A DNA stretch of 42,643 bases from an uncultured Lachnospiraceae bacterium (GTDB lineage Bacteria; Bacillota; Clostridia; Lachnospirales; Lachnospiraceae), in the NCBI GenBank assembly GCA_949740725.1, contig CATJIO010000075.1:1-42643 (forward strand), in the 5' to 3' direction. Of this stretch, positions 14,669 through 24,070 are shown piece after piece. Numbering within the stretch: the first letter of the stretch is position 1; every line of letters begins with the position of its first letter. Under the pieces are notes generated by a model. The model saw nothing but the letters and a program-made list of their open reading frames with translations, was not told the DNA's origin and did not search any database. Made by a program: the position numbers and the translations under genes.

Positions 14669-16120
14669 TTACAAGCTCTGCAGTTTGGCAATCCCTGCCC
14701 GGATCCGGGCTAAAGACTCTTCCTTACCCAGCACCTCCATAATCTCGGTGGCCCCCGCCGGGGTCATCTGCTTTCCGGACACTGCCGTACGGATGGGCCA
14801 CATCACAAAGCCGGTCTTGCAGCCTTTCTCGGTCACATAGGCCATCAGCGCCTGGTATAACCCATCATTGGAGTAATCCTCCTGAGCTTCCAGAATCGGT
14901 AAAATATCCGTGAGAACCTGGAGGGAGGTCTCCGGGGTAGACTTCATCTTCTTGTGCTGGTACATGGATACATCGTACTCTGGCATCGCCTCAAAGAAGT
15001 CCACATGGCCCTGGATATCCGGAAATACCTCGATCCTGGTCTTTACCATGGCCGCAATTTTCTTGAAATCCAGATCCTTGTGGAGCGCTTCTTTTAAGTA
15101 TGGCAATGCCATCTTATAGAATCTCTCCGGATCCATGGCCTTCATATATTCCCCGTTCATCCACTTCAGCTTCGTCATATCAAAGACAGCCGGAGATTTG
15201 CTCATGCGGCGGTAGTCAAAGGCATTGACCATCCCCTCAAGAGAGAATATCTCATTGGTCCCCTCCGGCGACCAGCCAAGGAGAGCCACATAATTCACCA
15301 CTGCTTCTGTCAAAAATCCCTGCTCGATTAAATCCTCATAGGAGGAATGGCCGCTGCGCTTGCTCAGCTTCTGATGGTCCTCATTGGTAATCAGCGGGCA
15401 GTGGACATATACCGGCACCTCCCACCCAAAGGCCTCATACAGACGGTTGTATTTGGGAGAGGAGGAAAGGTACTCATTTCCCCTGACCACATGGGTGATC
15501 CCCATGAGATGATCGTCCACCACATTGGCGAAATTATAGGTGGGATAGCCGTCAGACTTAATTAAAACCATATCGTCCAGCTCTGAGTTATCTACCGTAA
15601 TATCCCCATAAATCTCGTCGTGGAAAGTTGTAGTCCCCTCTACAGGGTTATTCTGACGGATAACGTAAGGAAGCCCAGCCTGCAGCTTCTCCTCCACCTC
15701 TTCCTTAGTAAGGCCCAGGCAATGCTTATCATAATTCATGATCATCTCGCCGTTGACCTCATGCTTTAAACTCTCCAGTCGCTCCTGGGTACAGAAGCAG
15801 TAATATGCCTCCCCCTTCTCCACCAGCTGCTTCGCATACTCCAGATAAATGCCTGCCTTCTGCCGCTCGCTCTGGACATAAGGGCCGCATCCTCCATCCT
15901 TATCCGGGCCTTCATCGTGTGCCAGCCCAGTCTCCGCCAGGGTGTGGTAGATGATCTCCGTGGCGCCCTCTACAAAGCGCTCCTGATCCGTATCCTCAAT
16001 GCGAAGAAGAAAATCTCCCCCCTCATGCTTCGCGATCAAATAGGCATATAATGCGGTTCTCAAATTTCCTACATGCATCCGTCCCGTAGGACTGGGCGCA
16101 TACCTGGTTCTCACTTTCAT
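14669..16120 (-). CDS. gltX: Glutamyl-tRNA synthetase
   Basis: This is a 483-residue class I aminoacyl-tRNA synthetase. The HIGH-type motif appears as HVGN within [20 protein letters not shown] (residues 5-24). The glutamate-binding region [10 protein letters not shown] and the KMSKS-type loop KLSKRSG (near 252) are intact. It charges tRNA-Glu with glutamate for translation. In organisms without GlnRS it may also charge tRNA-Gln, later amidated. Length is normal. It starts the gltX-helicase-cobO gene run; no T-box leader is visible in the 96 bp upstream. Confidence 0.97.
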   Translation of the reverse strand: MKVRTRYAPSPTGRMHVGNLRTALYAYLIAKHEGGDFLLRIEDTDQERFVEGATEIIYHTLAETGLAHDEGPDKDGGCGPYVQSERQKAGIYLEYAKQLVEKGEAYYCFCTQERLESLKHEVNGEMIMNYDKHCLGLTKEEVEEKLQAGLPYVIRQNNPVEGTTTFHDEIYGDITVDNSELDDMVLIKSDGYPTYNFANVVDDHLMGITHVVRGNEYLSSSPKYNRLYEAFGWEVPVYVHCPLITNEDHQKLSKRSGHSSYEDLIEQGFLTEAVVNYVALLGWSPEGTNEIFSLEGMVNAFDYRRMSKSPAVFDMTKLKWMNGEYMKAMDPERFYKMALPYLKEALHKDLDFKKIAAMVKTRIEVFPDIQGHVDFFEAMPEYDVSMYQHKKMKSTPETSLQVLTDILPILEAQEDYSNDGLYQALMAYVTEKGCKTGFVMWPIRTAVSGKQMTPAGATEIMEVLGKEESLARIRAGIAKLQSL

Positions 16121-16216
16121 CTCCTTATTCTCCTATATCTATTTTATCCGTTAACCATTCACATCTATACTGGGCTGTACCCGGCAATAGGCAGCGCAAA
16201 GCATCTTCTGCTGGCG

Positions 16217-17602
16217 CTACCGCCCCATCGCCCACTCCATGGCATAGGCCCAGGTCAATCGGTTTTGGGCCCAGATCAAGGCATACTCGGAAATGGGAAT
16301 GGGGCAGGACACCCGTCCGGTCTCCAGGGTAACGCTGGGCACCGGGTTATTTCCCAGCTGAATCCAATCCTTATATCCGCCTCCGCCCTCTGACGGCAGC
16401 ATCTGGTAACCTCCGGTCACTACAGACATCAGGTTCGCTAGCTGGGCCGATTCTGGCTGGACCTTATTCCCGGCGATATCCCAGTAGATCACATTGCCCA
16501 TCGAATGGTAGTGAATCACTGCCTTCCAGGGATACTGGCTGGAGTAAAGATTCATCATTGCCTGAGTCTCCGGCTCTGAGCCAGGGGCAGTCCCCTTAAA
16601 TCCGGAATAAGAAGGGTATCCTGTCGAATACACCTCTGCCCACAGTGCGTCAAAATTCAGGTTCAAATCCACTCCCTGGGCATTGGCCTTCCATTTGCTC
16701 AGATAAACGCCCAAATCCCCGCCTCTTCCGGCTGCAGAGTCCATCACATAGCAGGCGCTGATGGCATCCTTCAGCTGCTGGGAGCGGATCCCATCGATGC
16801 CGAACTGGCTGATGGTGATTCCGTCCGGATTAGTCATAGGAACGAAATGGATCGCCACCTGGTCAAACATGGAAGACAGAGGGTTTCCATGGAAGGAACC
16901 GGTGTCATAGTTTACTAGGATCATCTCCATCTGCTGCATCAAAAGCATAGGGTTTAAATACTCTCTCCCATGGATCCCCGCCTGGATCAAAATATGCCTC
17001 GGAGCCCCCTGATTTCCGATAATACAATCATAGATGGTCCTCCCGTCCAGGGAAGTGCCGATTGGATTCACATGCATGCGACTGCTGTATTTCTGCTGCA
17101 GGGCATTGATGTCCTGGACCATCTGGTCGTAGGAATACTTAGCCGTAGTCTGAACGAGGGGATTAGATACATCAGCTATCTGGATGTCCTCATTCTGGCC
17201 CGGCAGAGCCGTCTGCGAGGGATCGGGCTGTCCACCCCCCTGGAAGAATCCTGGTCCCTGAGAATAATCTACGCCGGAGCTACTGTCCCCGCTCCCACCA
17301 GAAGCTGCCCCACTGCCGGAATTAGAGGGCTGGTTATCCCCTACCCGTATCACCCGGCTTGCGGTGCCCTCCTGGGGCTGATTTTCCTGACCAGGAGTCT
17401 CCTGACCTCCTAGTGGCGCCCCCGGCTGCTGAGGGCCGTCCCCGGCAGTATCCGCTGGGCCGGAATCTTCTGGCCCGGAAACCGTCACCGCTGTCTCTAA
17501 AGATTCCCCGCCTCCCACAACATCTGCCATAGAAACGGAAACATTGGTTATCGTAAGCATCGCCGCCCCTGCTAGAGCTACCCATCTATGATAATTTCTC
17601 AT
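16217..17602 (-). CDS. Exported M14-family zinc carboxypeptidase
   Basis: The protein has about 461 residues. A signal peptide (RWVALAGAAMLTITNVSVSMA) leads into a low-complexity Gly/Ser/Gln/Pro linker (about 30-140), then an M14 peptidase domain. Zinc ligands are seen as HGRE (near 211-214) and the His in HYHSMGN (near 363). TLETG (near 425) supplies the general-base glutamate. M14 enzymes cleave C-terminal residues from peptides; bacterial relatives can trim peptidoglycan stem peptides. The frame opens 11 codons earlier, but AGGAGGAG falls inside that extension and 7 nt before the ATG at 17602, so this start is chosen. Substrate unknown. Confidence 0.9.
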   Translation of the reverse strand: MRNYHRWVALAGAAMLTITNVSVSMADVVGGGESLETAVTVSGPEDSGPADTAGDGPQQPGAPLGGQETPGQENQPQEGTASRVIRVGDNQPSNSGSGAASGGSGDSSSGVDYSQGPGFFQGGGQPDPSQTALPGQNEDIQIADVSNPLVQTTAKYSYDQMVQDINALQQKYSSRMHVNPIGTSLDGRTIYDCIIGNQGAPRHILIQAGIHGREYLNPMLLMQQMEMILVNYDTGSFHGNPLSSMFDQVAIHFVPMTNPDGITISQFGIDGIRSQQLKDAISACYVMDSAAGRGGDLGVYLSKWKANAQGVDLNLNFDALWAEVYSTGYPSYSGFKGTAPGSEPETQAMMNLYSSQYPWKAVIHYHSMGNVIYWDIAGNKVQPESAQLANLMSVVTGGYQMLPSEGGGGYKDWIQLGNNPVPSVTLETGRVSCPIPISEYALIWAQNRLTWAYAMEWAMGR

Positions 17603-17732
17603 CTTTTCTCTCCTCCTGAAAAAATAATGTCTCAACTAAGCATACCACACTTTGTATGACAAAAGTGTTACAAGTTTCTTACAAAATCAGGCGGCAGAAA
17701 ATCCGCCGCCTGATGCAAGAGTTATTGCATTA

Positions 17733-19835
17733 TTATTTTCCAAGATCGCCGGGCTTCATGCTTAAATTAATTCGCCCCATCTTATCCACCTCGATTACCT
17801 TTACCCGAACCTGGTCGCCGATATTCACCACATCTTCTACCTTGGCCACCCGCTTATCGGAAAGTTTGGAAATATGGACCATGCCATCTTTGTTGGGAGA
17901 AAGCTGGACAAATGCGCCAAAATTCATCATGCGCACCACCGTTCCCTCCATCACCATGCCTGGCTCGATATCTGTTACAATGCTCTCGATAATCTTGATG
18001 GCCTTCTGGATCATAGCGGCATCTGTTCCGCACACGGACACATAGCCGTCATCATTAATATCGATCTTTACGCCAGTCTCCTCGATGATCTTATTGATCA
18101 CCTTTCCCTGCTTCCCTACCACGTCGCCGATCTTGGAGGGATCGATGGTAATGGTCTCGATCTTAGGGGCATACTTGCTTAATTCTGGACGGGGGCTTGC
18201 GATAACCGGAGCCATAATCTGGTCCATAATATACATTCTCGCTTCCTTCGTCCTGGCAATGGCCTCCTCCACAATCGGACGGGTAAGGCCATGAATCTTA
18301 ATATCCATCTGGATCGCCGTAATTCCCTTGTGGGTTCCGGCCACCTTAAAGTCCATATCACCGAAGAAATCCTCCAGCCCCTGGATATCCGTGAGACCCA
18401 GATAATCCTCATCCGAATCCCCAGTCACCAGGCCACAGGAAATGCCCGCCACCATATCCTTAATGGGGACCCCTGCCGCCATCAGGGACAGTGAGGAAGC
18501 GCACACCGATGCCTGGGAAGTGGATCCATTGGACTCCATGGTCTCGGATACCGTGCGGATGGCATAGGGAAACTCCTCCACTGACGGAATCACCGGGAGA
18601 AGCGCCCGCTCCGCCAGAGCCCCATGGCCGATCTCGCGTCTTCCTGGCCCGCGGCTGGCTCTGGCCTCTCCTACAGAATAGCCGGGGAAATTATAATGGT
18701 GCATATAACGTTTTTCCGTAATGCATTCATTCAGCCCGTCTACCTTCTGAACCTCAGATAAGGGAGCCAGCGTACAAATATTTAAAATCTGGGTTTGTCC
18801 TCGGGTAAACATACCAGAGCCGTGCACTCTTGGCAGGATGTCCACCTCCGCGTCCAGAGGGCGGATCTGATCGATCCGGCGGCCGTCCGGTCTCTTGTGA
18901 TCCTTCAGGATCATTTTGCGAACCGTCTTCTTCTGATACTGATATACCGCATCCCCCAGCATAGCCAGCGCCTCCTCGTCCTCCGCGAAGGCCTCTTCCA
19001 ACCGCTGGGTAATTTTTGCGATATTCTCCTCCCGCTTCTGCTTTTCATCGGTAAATACCGCTTCCTCCATCTCCTCCGGGGAAACCAGCTCCCGAATCCG
19101 GGCAAACAGCTCCTCTGGAACCGCGTAGGAATCGTAGGAATGCTTTTCTCTGCCGCACTCGGCGATTATCTTATCAAAGAACTGGATGATGGTCTGATTG
19201 ATCTCATGGGCTTTGTAAATCGCCTCGATCATCACATCCTCCGGGACTTCATTGGCGCCGGCCTCAATCATAATTACCTTTTCCCTGGTGGAAGCCACAG
19301 TAAGATTCAGATCCGATATTTGCTTCTGGGGATTCGAGGGATTGACAATCAGCTGGCCGTCGATCAGCCCCATCTGGGTAGCCGCGCAGGGGCCGTCAAA
19401 GGGAATGTCAGAAATGCAGGTGGCCAGAGAGGATCCCAGCATAGCCAAAAGCTCTGGTGACGCGTCCTGGTCAACACAAAGTACCAGGTTATCTAAGAGC
19501 ACGTCATTCCGGTAATCCTTGGGGAATAGCGGCCGCATGGGGCGGTCAATCACACGGCAGGTAAGCACCGCATTCTCTGCCGCCTTTCCCTCTCTCTTGT
19601 TAAATCCGCCAGGAATCTTTCCCACGGAATACATTTTCTCCTCATACTCCACAGACAGGGGGAAGAAGTCGATCCCCTCTCTGGGTTTCTCCGACGCAGT
19701 CGCTGTAGCCAGCAATACCGTCTCCCCATAATGCATCAGCGCCGCGCCATTAGCCTGGGCTGCCACTCTTCCGATATCTACCGTCAGGGTACGGCCAGCC
19801 AGCTCCATACTGTAACTCTTGTACTCTTTTGCCAT
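17733..19835 (-). CDS. pnp: Polyribonucleotide nucleotidyltransferase (PNPase)
   Basis: This is a 700-residue protein with the expected order: two RNase PH-like domains separated by a helical linker, then a KH domain (DPSKIGDVVGKQGKVINKII, near 555-575) and an S1 domain (EGTVVRMMNFGAFVQL, near 625-640). Signature stretches such as RASRGPGRREIGHGALAERA and the phosphate-binding TMESNGSTSQASVC are intact. The enzyme degrades RNA phosphorolytically from the 3' end. The frame extends 36 codons upstream, but GGAGAC lies just before the ATG encoding MAKEYKSY, so 19835 is the start. It follows rpsO, the common rpsO-pnp order. Confidence 0.96.
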   Translation of the reverse strand: MAKEYKSYSMELAGRTLTVDIGRVAAQANGAALMHYGETVLLATATASEKPREGIDFFPLSVEYEEKMYSVGKIPGGFNKREGKAAENAVLTCRVIDRPMRPLFPKDYRNDVLLDNLVLCVDQDASPELLAMLGSSLATCISDIPFDGPCAATQMGLIDGQLIVNPSNPQKQISDLNLTVASTREKVIMIEAGANEVPEDVMIEAIYKAHEINQTIIQFFDKIIAECGREKHSYDSYAVPEELFARIRELVSPEEMEEAVFTDEKQKREENIAKITQRLEEAFAEDEEALAMLGDAVYQYQKKTVRKMILKDHKRPDGRRIDQIRPLDAEVDILPRVHGSGMFTRGQTQILNICTLAPLSEVQKVDGLNECITEKRYMHHYNFPGYSVGEARASRGPGRREIGHGALAERALLPVIPSVEEFPYAIRTVSETMESNGSTSQASVCASSLSLMAAGVPIKDMVAGISCGLVTGDSDEDYLGLTDIQGLEDFFGDMDFKVAGTHKGITAIQMDIKIHGLTRPIVEEAIARTKEARMYIMDQIMAPVIASPRPELSKYAPKIETITIDPSKIGDVVGKQGKVINKIIEETGVKIDINDDGYVSVCGTDAAMIQKAIKIIESIVTDIEPGMVMEGTVVRMMNFGAFVQLSPNKDGMVHISKLSDKRVAKVEDVVNIGDQVRVKVIEVDKMGRINLSMKPGDLGK

Positions 19836-19972
19836 AATTGGTCTCCTTTTTTCGATAAACTTACCTGAAATGATACCTGCAGCACACTGCCTGCAGACAG
19901 AAGACGCCGAAACCACTAAAGCAGACATGGCTTCCATGTACACTTTAGCAATCTCGGAGATCTTTCCTCTGC

Positions 19973-20029
19973 CTAGTGTGTTGTCCGTATTATATCTGGC
20001 GAAACTCCGCAGAATAAATTTTCGTCAGC
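19973..20029 (-). repeat. Half copy of the MITE-like element
   Basis: This 57-bp stretch matches the left part of the element at 34308-34473 at roughly four of five positions. It begins with the same CTAG end and contains the shared GGCGAAACTCC core and a TAAATTTTC block. The other half is absent. It lies between rpsO and pnp, so on the minus strand it is part of the pnp leader, where it supplies a TATAAT-like sequence (revcomp of 19989-19994). No good -35 box accompanies that. Confidence 0.6.
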
Positions 20030-20053
20030 TATGCACAAATTTAACAAGCAGAA

Positions 20054-20077
20054 TAGGGTGGAGAAGACTCCACCCTA
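20054..20077 (-). terminator. Stem-loop after rpsO
   Basis: TAGGGTGGAG (20054-20063) pairs exactly with CTCCACCCTA (20068-20077) around AAGA. It starts 13 bp past the rpsO stop on the minus strand. The following sequence is only modestly T-rich, so it may be an attenuator or RNA-processing hairpin between rpsO and pnp, as known for this gene pair elsewhere. Confidence 0.65.
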
Positions 20078-20090
20078 CATTCCAACAACA

Positions 20091-20357
20091 TTACTTTCTG
20101 ATGCCTAATTTCGCAATCAACGCACGGTAGCCTTCCAGGTCGGTCTTCTTTAAATAATTCAGTAAACCACGTCTCTGACCTACCATCATCAGCATACCAC
20201 GTCTGGAGTGATGGTCCTTGGGATTGCTCTTTAAATGCTCTGTCAGCTCTGCAATTCTCGCAGATAAAATCGCAATCTGCACCTCCGGTGAACCAGTATC
20301 CCCTGGCTTTCTGCCGTATTCTGCAATAATTCCTGCTTTCTTTTCCTTTGAAATCAT
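20091..20357 (-). CDS. rpsO: 30S ribosomal protein S15
   Basis: This is an 88-residue protein with full-length S15 sequence: [17 protein letters not shown] (residues 18-34), [19 protein letters not shown] (37-55) and [18 protein letters not shown]15 binds 16S rRNA early in assembly of the platform of the small subunit. AAAGGAGGAAGTT lies just before ATG. The gene has its own strong promoter and a leader of about 90 nt, and is followed by a stem-loop then pnp, the standard arrangement. Confidence 0.98.
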   Translation of the reverse strand: MISKEKKAGIIAEYGRKPGDTGSPEVQIAILSARIAELTEHLKSNPKDHHSRRGMLMMVGQRRGLLNYLKKTDLEGYRALIAKLGIRK

Positions 20358-20449
20358 GTTAACTTCCTCCTTTAACTCTCCTAATTCTGACCGTAAACCA
20401 AGCCGCGGCTGGAGATGCCGTCAGCTGAGCCTCGGCGTTTATTCACGCC
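20358..20449 (-). promoter_or_regulatory. rpsO 5' leader, possible S15 autoregulatory RNA
   Basis: The 90-nt leader between the promoter and the rpsO start can form a GGCGT/ACGCC hairpin (arms in about 20434-20450) and a GC-rich central segment with GCCG/CGGC repeats (20401-20440). S15 represses its own translation by binding leader structures in several bacteria. Whether this leader does so is inference from position and structure potential. Confidence 0.4.
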
Positions 20450-20454
20450 GTTTA

Positions 20455-20483
20455 ACTATAGCACAGGCAGGGACTTCTGTCAA
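20455..20483 (-). promoter_or_regulatory. rpsO promoter
   Basis: On the minus strand, TTGACA (20483-20478) and TATAGT (20460-20455) are separated by 17 bp, a near-perfect housekeeping sigma promoter. It should drive rpsO and, with read-through, pnp. Confidence 0.85.
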
Positions 20484-20536
20484 TTAAAATTTGCAGAGAT
20501 TTTATTTTTAACCCTTCCCAGGCTTCATGAAAGACT

Positions 20537-20561
20537 CTCCGGCGTCCCATAAGCGCCGGAG
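20537..20561 (-). terminator. GC-rich stem-loop after the LytTR gene
   Basis: CTCCGGCG (20537-20544) pairs with CGCCGGAG (20554-20561). It lies about 130 bp past the minus-strand LytTR stop. No clear T-run follows, so terminator activity is uncertain. The rest of 20484-20689 shows nothing else recognisable. Confidence 0.4.
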
Positions 20562-20689
20562 CTTCATGCGACGCGCTGAACAGCTGCCGGATAAGTGATA
20601 CTTTATCATGAACGATTCCCTACCGCAAGAATCGACATCCATTCGCATAATTTGAATTCCTTTTCGTTATGGCCGCTTCTTGCCAGATT

Positions 20690-21265
20690 CTATTTTCCCA
20701 GTATCCCCGGAAAGGAATGGAGGCTTTGCCTTACCTGTTGCTTCCTGCGGATACTGATCTCCAGCTGTTCTCCATTATCCAGTTTTAAACAATTCCCCTC
20801 CATCTCCTTAACATGAGCCAAATTTACAAGACAATTCCGGTGAATCCTGATAAAGTCATCCCCAGAGAAATGCTCCTCCTCCTGCTTCATCGTCGTCCGA
20901 ATCCGATATTCCTCTGCTGCTGTGTGTACACTGACCTCCTTCTGCCAGGAAGAAATGTAATAAATTTCCTGCTTTTCAAGCACCACCGTCTTTCTTCCAA
21001 ACTGCCATACGCAGCCAGGTCCAGTCTGGATCATTCCTACTAATAACCCTTCCAAAAATTTCAAAAAAATTCCTCTAGTTTTTCTCAAAATTGGCTCATT
21101 CACCAGCACCAAATCATAGCGCTTCCTCCTAACCGCCTTTAAAAGGGTGCCCTCAGAGCCCAACACCTCTATCTCTAACGGCTCCACCGCCTCTTCACAG
21201 ATACGAACACAGGATTCCGCGAAGCGTTTCCATTCTGCATTGTCACTGTATATTGCTATCCTCAT
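20690..21265 (-). CDS. LytTR-type DNA-binding response regulator with degenerate receiver
   Basis: This is a 191-residue protein. The C-terminal part (about 95-185) matches the LytTR DNA-binding domain: EIYYISSWQKEVSVHT, then FIRIHRNCLVNLAHVKEME and LDNGEQLEISIRRKQQVRQ. The first 70 residues resemble a shortened receiver (AIYSDN, YDLVLVNEP) in which the usual phospho-accepting Asp position is not clearly present, so control by phosphorylation is doubtful. LytTR regulators often control exported-peptide, virulence or envelope genes. No partner kinase is adjacent. CAGGAGGTACGG precedes ATG. The target is unknown; it diverges from the PflX-like gene, so that gene is one candidate. Confidence 0.85.
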   Translation of the reverse strand: MRIAIYSDNAEWKRFAESCVRICEEAVEPLEIEVLGSEGTLLKAVRRKRYDLVLVNEPILRKTRGIFLKFLEGLLVGMIQTGPGCVWQFGRKTVVLEKQEIYYISSWQKEVSVHTAAEEYRIRTTMKQEEEHFSGDDFIRIHRNCLVNLAHVKEMEGNCLKLDNGEQLEISIRRKQQVRQSLHSFPGILGK

Positions 21266-21393
21266 TCCGTACCTCCTGTATAAAAATGATTTTAATATAT
21301 CCTTTATTTGTATTACGAAATGAAAATAAAAATGTTACCAGAAGCCTCTGACCCAATATCGGTTAATTCCCGACTTACGGGGATGATTTTTCC

Positions 21394-21422
21394 TTGTATT
21401 TTCCCCCATAACCCGATATGAT
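21394..21422 (+). promoter_or_regulatory. Possible promoter of the PflX-like gene
   Basis: TTGTAT (21394-21399), a 17-bp spacer and TATGAT (21417-21422) precede the ATG at 21469 by about 47 bp. The -35 box is weak (three of six). An ATGAT/ATCAT dyad overlaps the -10 box and could be an operator. Confidence 0.4.
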
Positions 21423-21468
21423 TATATCATTCCCACAATTCAACGATGAATGAGAGGTTCTGAGCGCT

Positions 21469-22386
21469 ATGTATCCATTTTCCTACCCTTCCTATCAAGA
21501 CTGCACCCTCTGCCCCCGGATGTGCCATGCAGACCGGAGAATATCTACTGGCTTCTGTGGCTGCTCTGCTGCCCTCTACGCCGCCAGAGCAGCCCTCCAT
21601 ATGTGGGAAGAGCCCTGCATCAGTGGAAGCCGAGGCAGCGGGACAGTGTTTTTTTCTGGCTGCACCCTGCGGTGCTGTTTCTGCCAGAACTTCCAATTAA
21701 GCCATCATGGCCTGGGAAAGGAGTTGTCTATTCATAAGCTGGCAGAGATCTTCTTATCCCTTCAGGAGCAGGGAGCTCATAATCTTAACCTGGTCACACC
21801 CACCCAGTTCCTTCCTCATATTTTAGAAGCTTTAGCTCTGGCCCGCCCGCGTCTGACCATTCCGGTGGTTTATAACTGTGGTGGGTATGAACGCCTAGAA
21901 ACCATTCATGCACTGAAAGGTTATGTAGATATATATCTTCCGGATTTGAAATACTTCAGCACCTCCCTCTCTGAGAAATATTCTCAGGCTCCAGACTATT
22001 TTCAGGCTGCCTCGGAGGCCATTTTGCAGATGATTCAGCAGATCGGCCCTCTTGTGCTGGAGGAAGGAAGTGGACTGATGAAGCGGGGGGTGATCATCCG
22101 CCACATGGTTCTTCCTGGAGCAAAAGAAGACTCCATCCAGTTGCTGCGTTGGATGAAGTCCTCCCTTCCTGAGAATGGCTATCTCATCAGCCTCCTCAGT
22201 CAATATACTCCTTTTTACCAGTCGAAAACACACCGGGAAATTAACCGTCGGATTACCACCTACGAATATCAGAAGGTCGTGGACGAAGCGATCCGCCTGG
22301 GATTGAACCAAGGCTACATGCAGGAAAAAAGTAGCGCAAAAGAAGAATACACCCCCTCTTTCTGCTATGAAGGGCTGGATGATTAA
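21469..22386 (+). CDS. PflX-like radical SAM protein
   Basis: This is a 305-residue protein. The radical SAM cluster motif is CTLRCCFC (near residues 65-72), spaced CxxxCxxC as in pyruvate formate-lyase activating enzymes. An extra Cys-rich N-terminus (CTLCPRMCHADRR and GFCGC) is typical of the PflX group (COG1313), where it may bind another cluster. VYNCGGYE and YLPDLKY are further group features. Such proteins likely generate a radical or install a modification, but the target is unknown. No glycyl-radical enzyme gene is adjacent. It is the only plus-strand gene in the first 31 kb. Confidence 0.85.
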   Translation: MYPFSYPSYQDCTLCPRMCHADRRISTGFCGCSAALYAARAALHMWEEPCISGSRGSGTVFFSGCTLRCCFCQNFQLSHHGLGKELSIHKLAEIFLSLQEQGAHNLNLVTPTQFLPHILEALALARPRLTIPVVYNCGGYERLETIHALKGYVDIYLPDLKYFSTSLSEKYSQAPDYFQAASEAILQMIQQIGPLVLEEGSGLMKRGVIIRHMVLPGAKEDSIQLLRWMKSSLPENGYLISLLSQYTPFYQSKTHREINRRITTYEYQKVVDEAIRLGLNQGYMQEKSSAKEEYTPSFCYEGLDD

Positions 22387-22398
22387 TCATCCAGCCCT
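22371..22398. terminator. Perfect 28-bp palindrome spanning the stop codon, bidirectional terminator
   Basis: AGGGCTGGATGATT is followed directly by its reverse complement. The stop codon of the PflX-like gene sits at the centre, so the last residues are dictated by the stem. It lies between convergent genes (PflX-like and MATE) and would serve both. T-rich sequence follows on the plus strand (TATTTCTCTTCTTATTG). Confidence 0.6.
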
Positions 22399-22451
22399 CT
22401 ACCAATCTCCCATTATTTCTCTTCTTATTGTTGAATATTGTCCTTCCTGCG

Positions 22452-22472
22452 CCCTCTTTCCCACTGAGGGTA
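22452..22472 (+). repeat. REP-like dispersed repeat, copy B
   Basis: The core CCCACTGAGGGTA is shared with copies at 75-100 and 39159-39208. It lies directly past the stop codon of the minus-strand MATE gene, mirroring the placement of copy A. Confidence 0.45.
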
Positions 22473-22475
22473 TCC

Positions 22476-23909
22476 TCAGCCGTGAACTCGGGCACGGCGA
22501 AACCAGCCGCCATGTGCGTGAAAGCCCGCTTCTTCCTGATCCCTGATTTCCCCCTGCAGCCTTAGCCGCTTCATACATTGCCAGAACGCTGGAACTAGGA
22601 ATAAGTCTGCCAAAAGCCAAGCTAGCGGAGACGCAAAGCACACGGCGATAAATCCGAAAACAGGCACCAGGCAAAATCCTACAAAGGCTCTTCCTACCAT
22701 CTCACATACACCGGCCAGGATGGCAAAGGCGCTATAGCCCAACCCCTGGATCGTAAATCTCCACACATTCACAAAGGTTAGCAGTGGGAAGAACATCGAG
22801 CTATAAATCATATATTGATGCGCCTGGCCTATCACTGCTTCCTCTGCGACATCCACAAACAGCAGGGGAATCCACCTGCCAAAGAAAACCAACACAGCAA
22901 ACGCCAGCAGCGAATATACACAACCTACCAGTGTGGCGGATTTCACGCCACTCTCGATTCGTTTAAACTGCTTTGCCCCTACGTTTTGCCCTGCATAAGT
23001 CGCCATAGTACCTCCAAGAGCATCAAAGGGGCAGCAGAAAATAAGACTTGATTTTTGCGCCGTCGCTACCGAAGCCACCGCCACAGACCCCAAAGAATTG
23101 ATCGCCGTTTGGATTACCACTGAGCCAATGGCAGTAATGGAATACTGCAGTCCCATGGGAATCCCCATATAACAAAGCGTCCTCGCATGACTTCCCTTAA
23201 AGGCAATCTCATCCCGCTCCATCCTTAAGATCGGAAAGCGTTTTCTCATATATGCCAAGCACAAGAGTCCGGACACCGCCTGGGACAGTACGGTTGCATA
23301 GGCAGCTCCTGCCACCCCACTTCCTACCGTCAGAATAAAAAGCAAATCTAATCCAATGTTTAAAATACTAGACAATACCAGGAAATATACCGGTGTCTTC
23401 GAATCGCCTAGCGAGCGGATCATTCCCGCCAGCACATTGTAGAGAAAGGTTGCGGGAATCCCCAGAAAAATATAGTAAATATAGTCATAAGCTCCCTGGA
23501 TAATGTTCTCCGGGGTTTTCATAATTTCCAAAATATCCCAAGTAAACATGCTAATTACGATTGTCATCACCGCCGCAAAGACCACCGAAAGCCATACGGC
23601 ATTTGCAACGAAGCGCCGCATATCCTTATAGTCCTTAGCGCCGAAGCACTGAGCCACCGGTATCGCAAATCCAGAACAGATTCCGATCACGAACCCATTG
23701 ATCATAAAATTAACCGCCCCCGTAGATCCAACTGCCGCCAAAGCATCCACCCCCAGGCACCGTCCTACGATAACCGTATCCACCATACTGTAAAACTGCT
23801 GGAATAGCATTCCAAGCAGGGTAGGAACAGCAAAGCTTAAAATCAACATCAAGGGATTTCCCTCTGTCATATCTCGAACTGTTGATTTCGAACTATCTCT
23901 TTTTCTCAT
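22476..23909 (-). CDS. MATE-family efflux transporter
   Basis: This is a 477-residue protein with twelve hydrophobic segments. The first half has the typical FAVPTLLGMLFQQFYSMVDTVIVGRCLGVDAL and the second half the repeat-equivalent GIPMGLQYSITAIGSVVIQT and YAGQNVGAKQ. It should export drugs or organic cations by cation antiport. It belongs to a different branch from the MATE at 10735-12141; only the general motifs are shared. GAGGAGGACAGGAA precedes ATG. The gene stands alone, with the unassigned transcript (24681-24071) ending upstream of it, so it needs its own promoter in 23925-24060, which I could not pin down. Confidence 0.9.
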   Translation of the reverse strand: MRKRDSSKSTVRDMTEGNPLMLILSFAVPTLLGMLFQQFYSMVDTVIVGRCLGVDALAAVGSTGAVNFMINGFVIGICSGFAIPVAQCFGAKDYKDMRRFVANAVWLSVVFAAVMTIVISMFTWDILEIMKTPENIIQGAYDYIYYIFLGIPATFLYNVLAGMIRSLGDSKTPVYFLVLSSILNIGLDLLFILTVGSGVAGAAYATVLSQAVSGLLCLAYMRKRFPILRMERDEIAFKGSHARTLCYMGIPMGLQYSITAIGSVVIQTAINSLGSVAVASVATAQKSSLIFCCPFDALGGTMATYAGQNVGAKQFKRIESGVKSATLVGCVYSLLAFAVLVFFGRWIPLLFVDVAEEAVIGQAHQYMIYSSMFFPLLTFVNVWRFTIQGLGYSAFAILAGVCEMVGRAFVGFCLVPVFGFIAVCFASPLAWLLADLFLVPAFWQCMKRLRLQGEIRDQEEAGFHAHGGWFRRARVHG

Positions 23910-24070
23910 TTCCTGTCCTCCTCAAATTCTTGTGTGCCACTGCCATAAGGCACGCTCACGAGACCATAATGTGCCGACGCAGGTATACTAACGCAATCGC
24001 CACCAGTATGAGTAATACTAACGGAAAACAAGAAAAAATACAACATAAATTTTTCACAAAAATACAGCGC

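Noticed and set aside
16121-16216. T-box or other riboswitch before gltX
   Set aside because: The 96-bp gap is too short and lacks a T-box sequence or terminator/antiterminator pair.
17733-19943. Longer PNPase start at 19943
   Set aside because: The 36 extra residues are unlike PNPase and the ribosome site lies directly before the internal ATG at 19835.
23925-24060. Riboswitch before the MATE gene at 22476-23909
   Set aside because: A GTGCC/GGCAC hairpin and two GTTAGTAT repeats are present but do not fit a riboswitch class I know.
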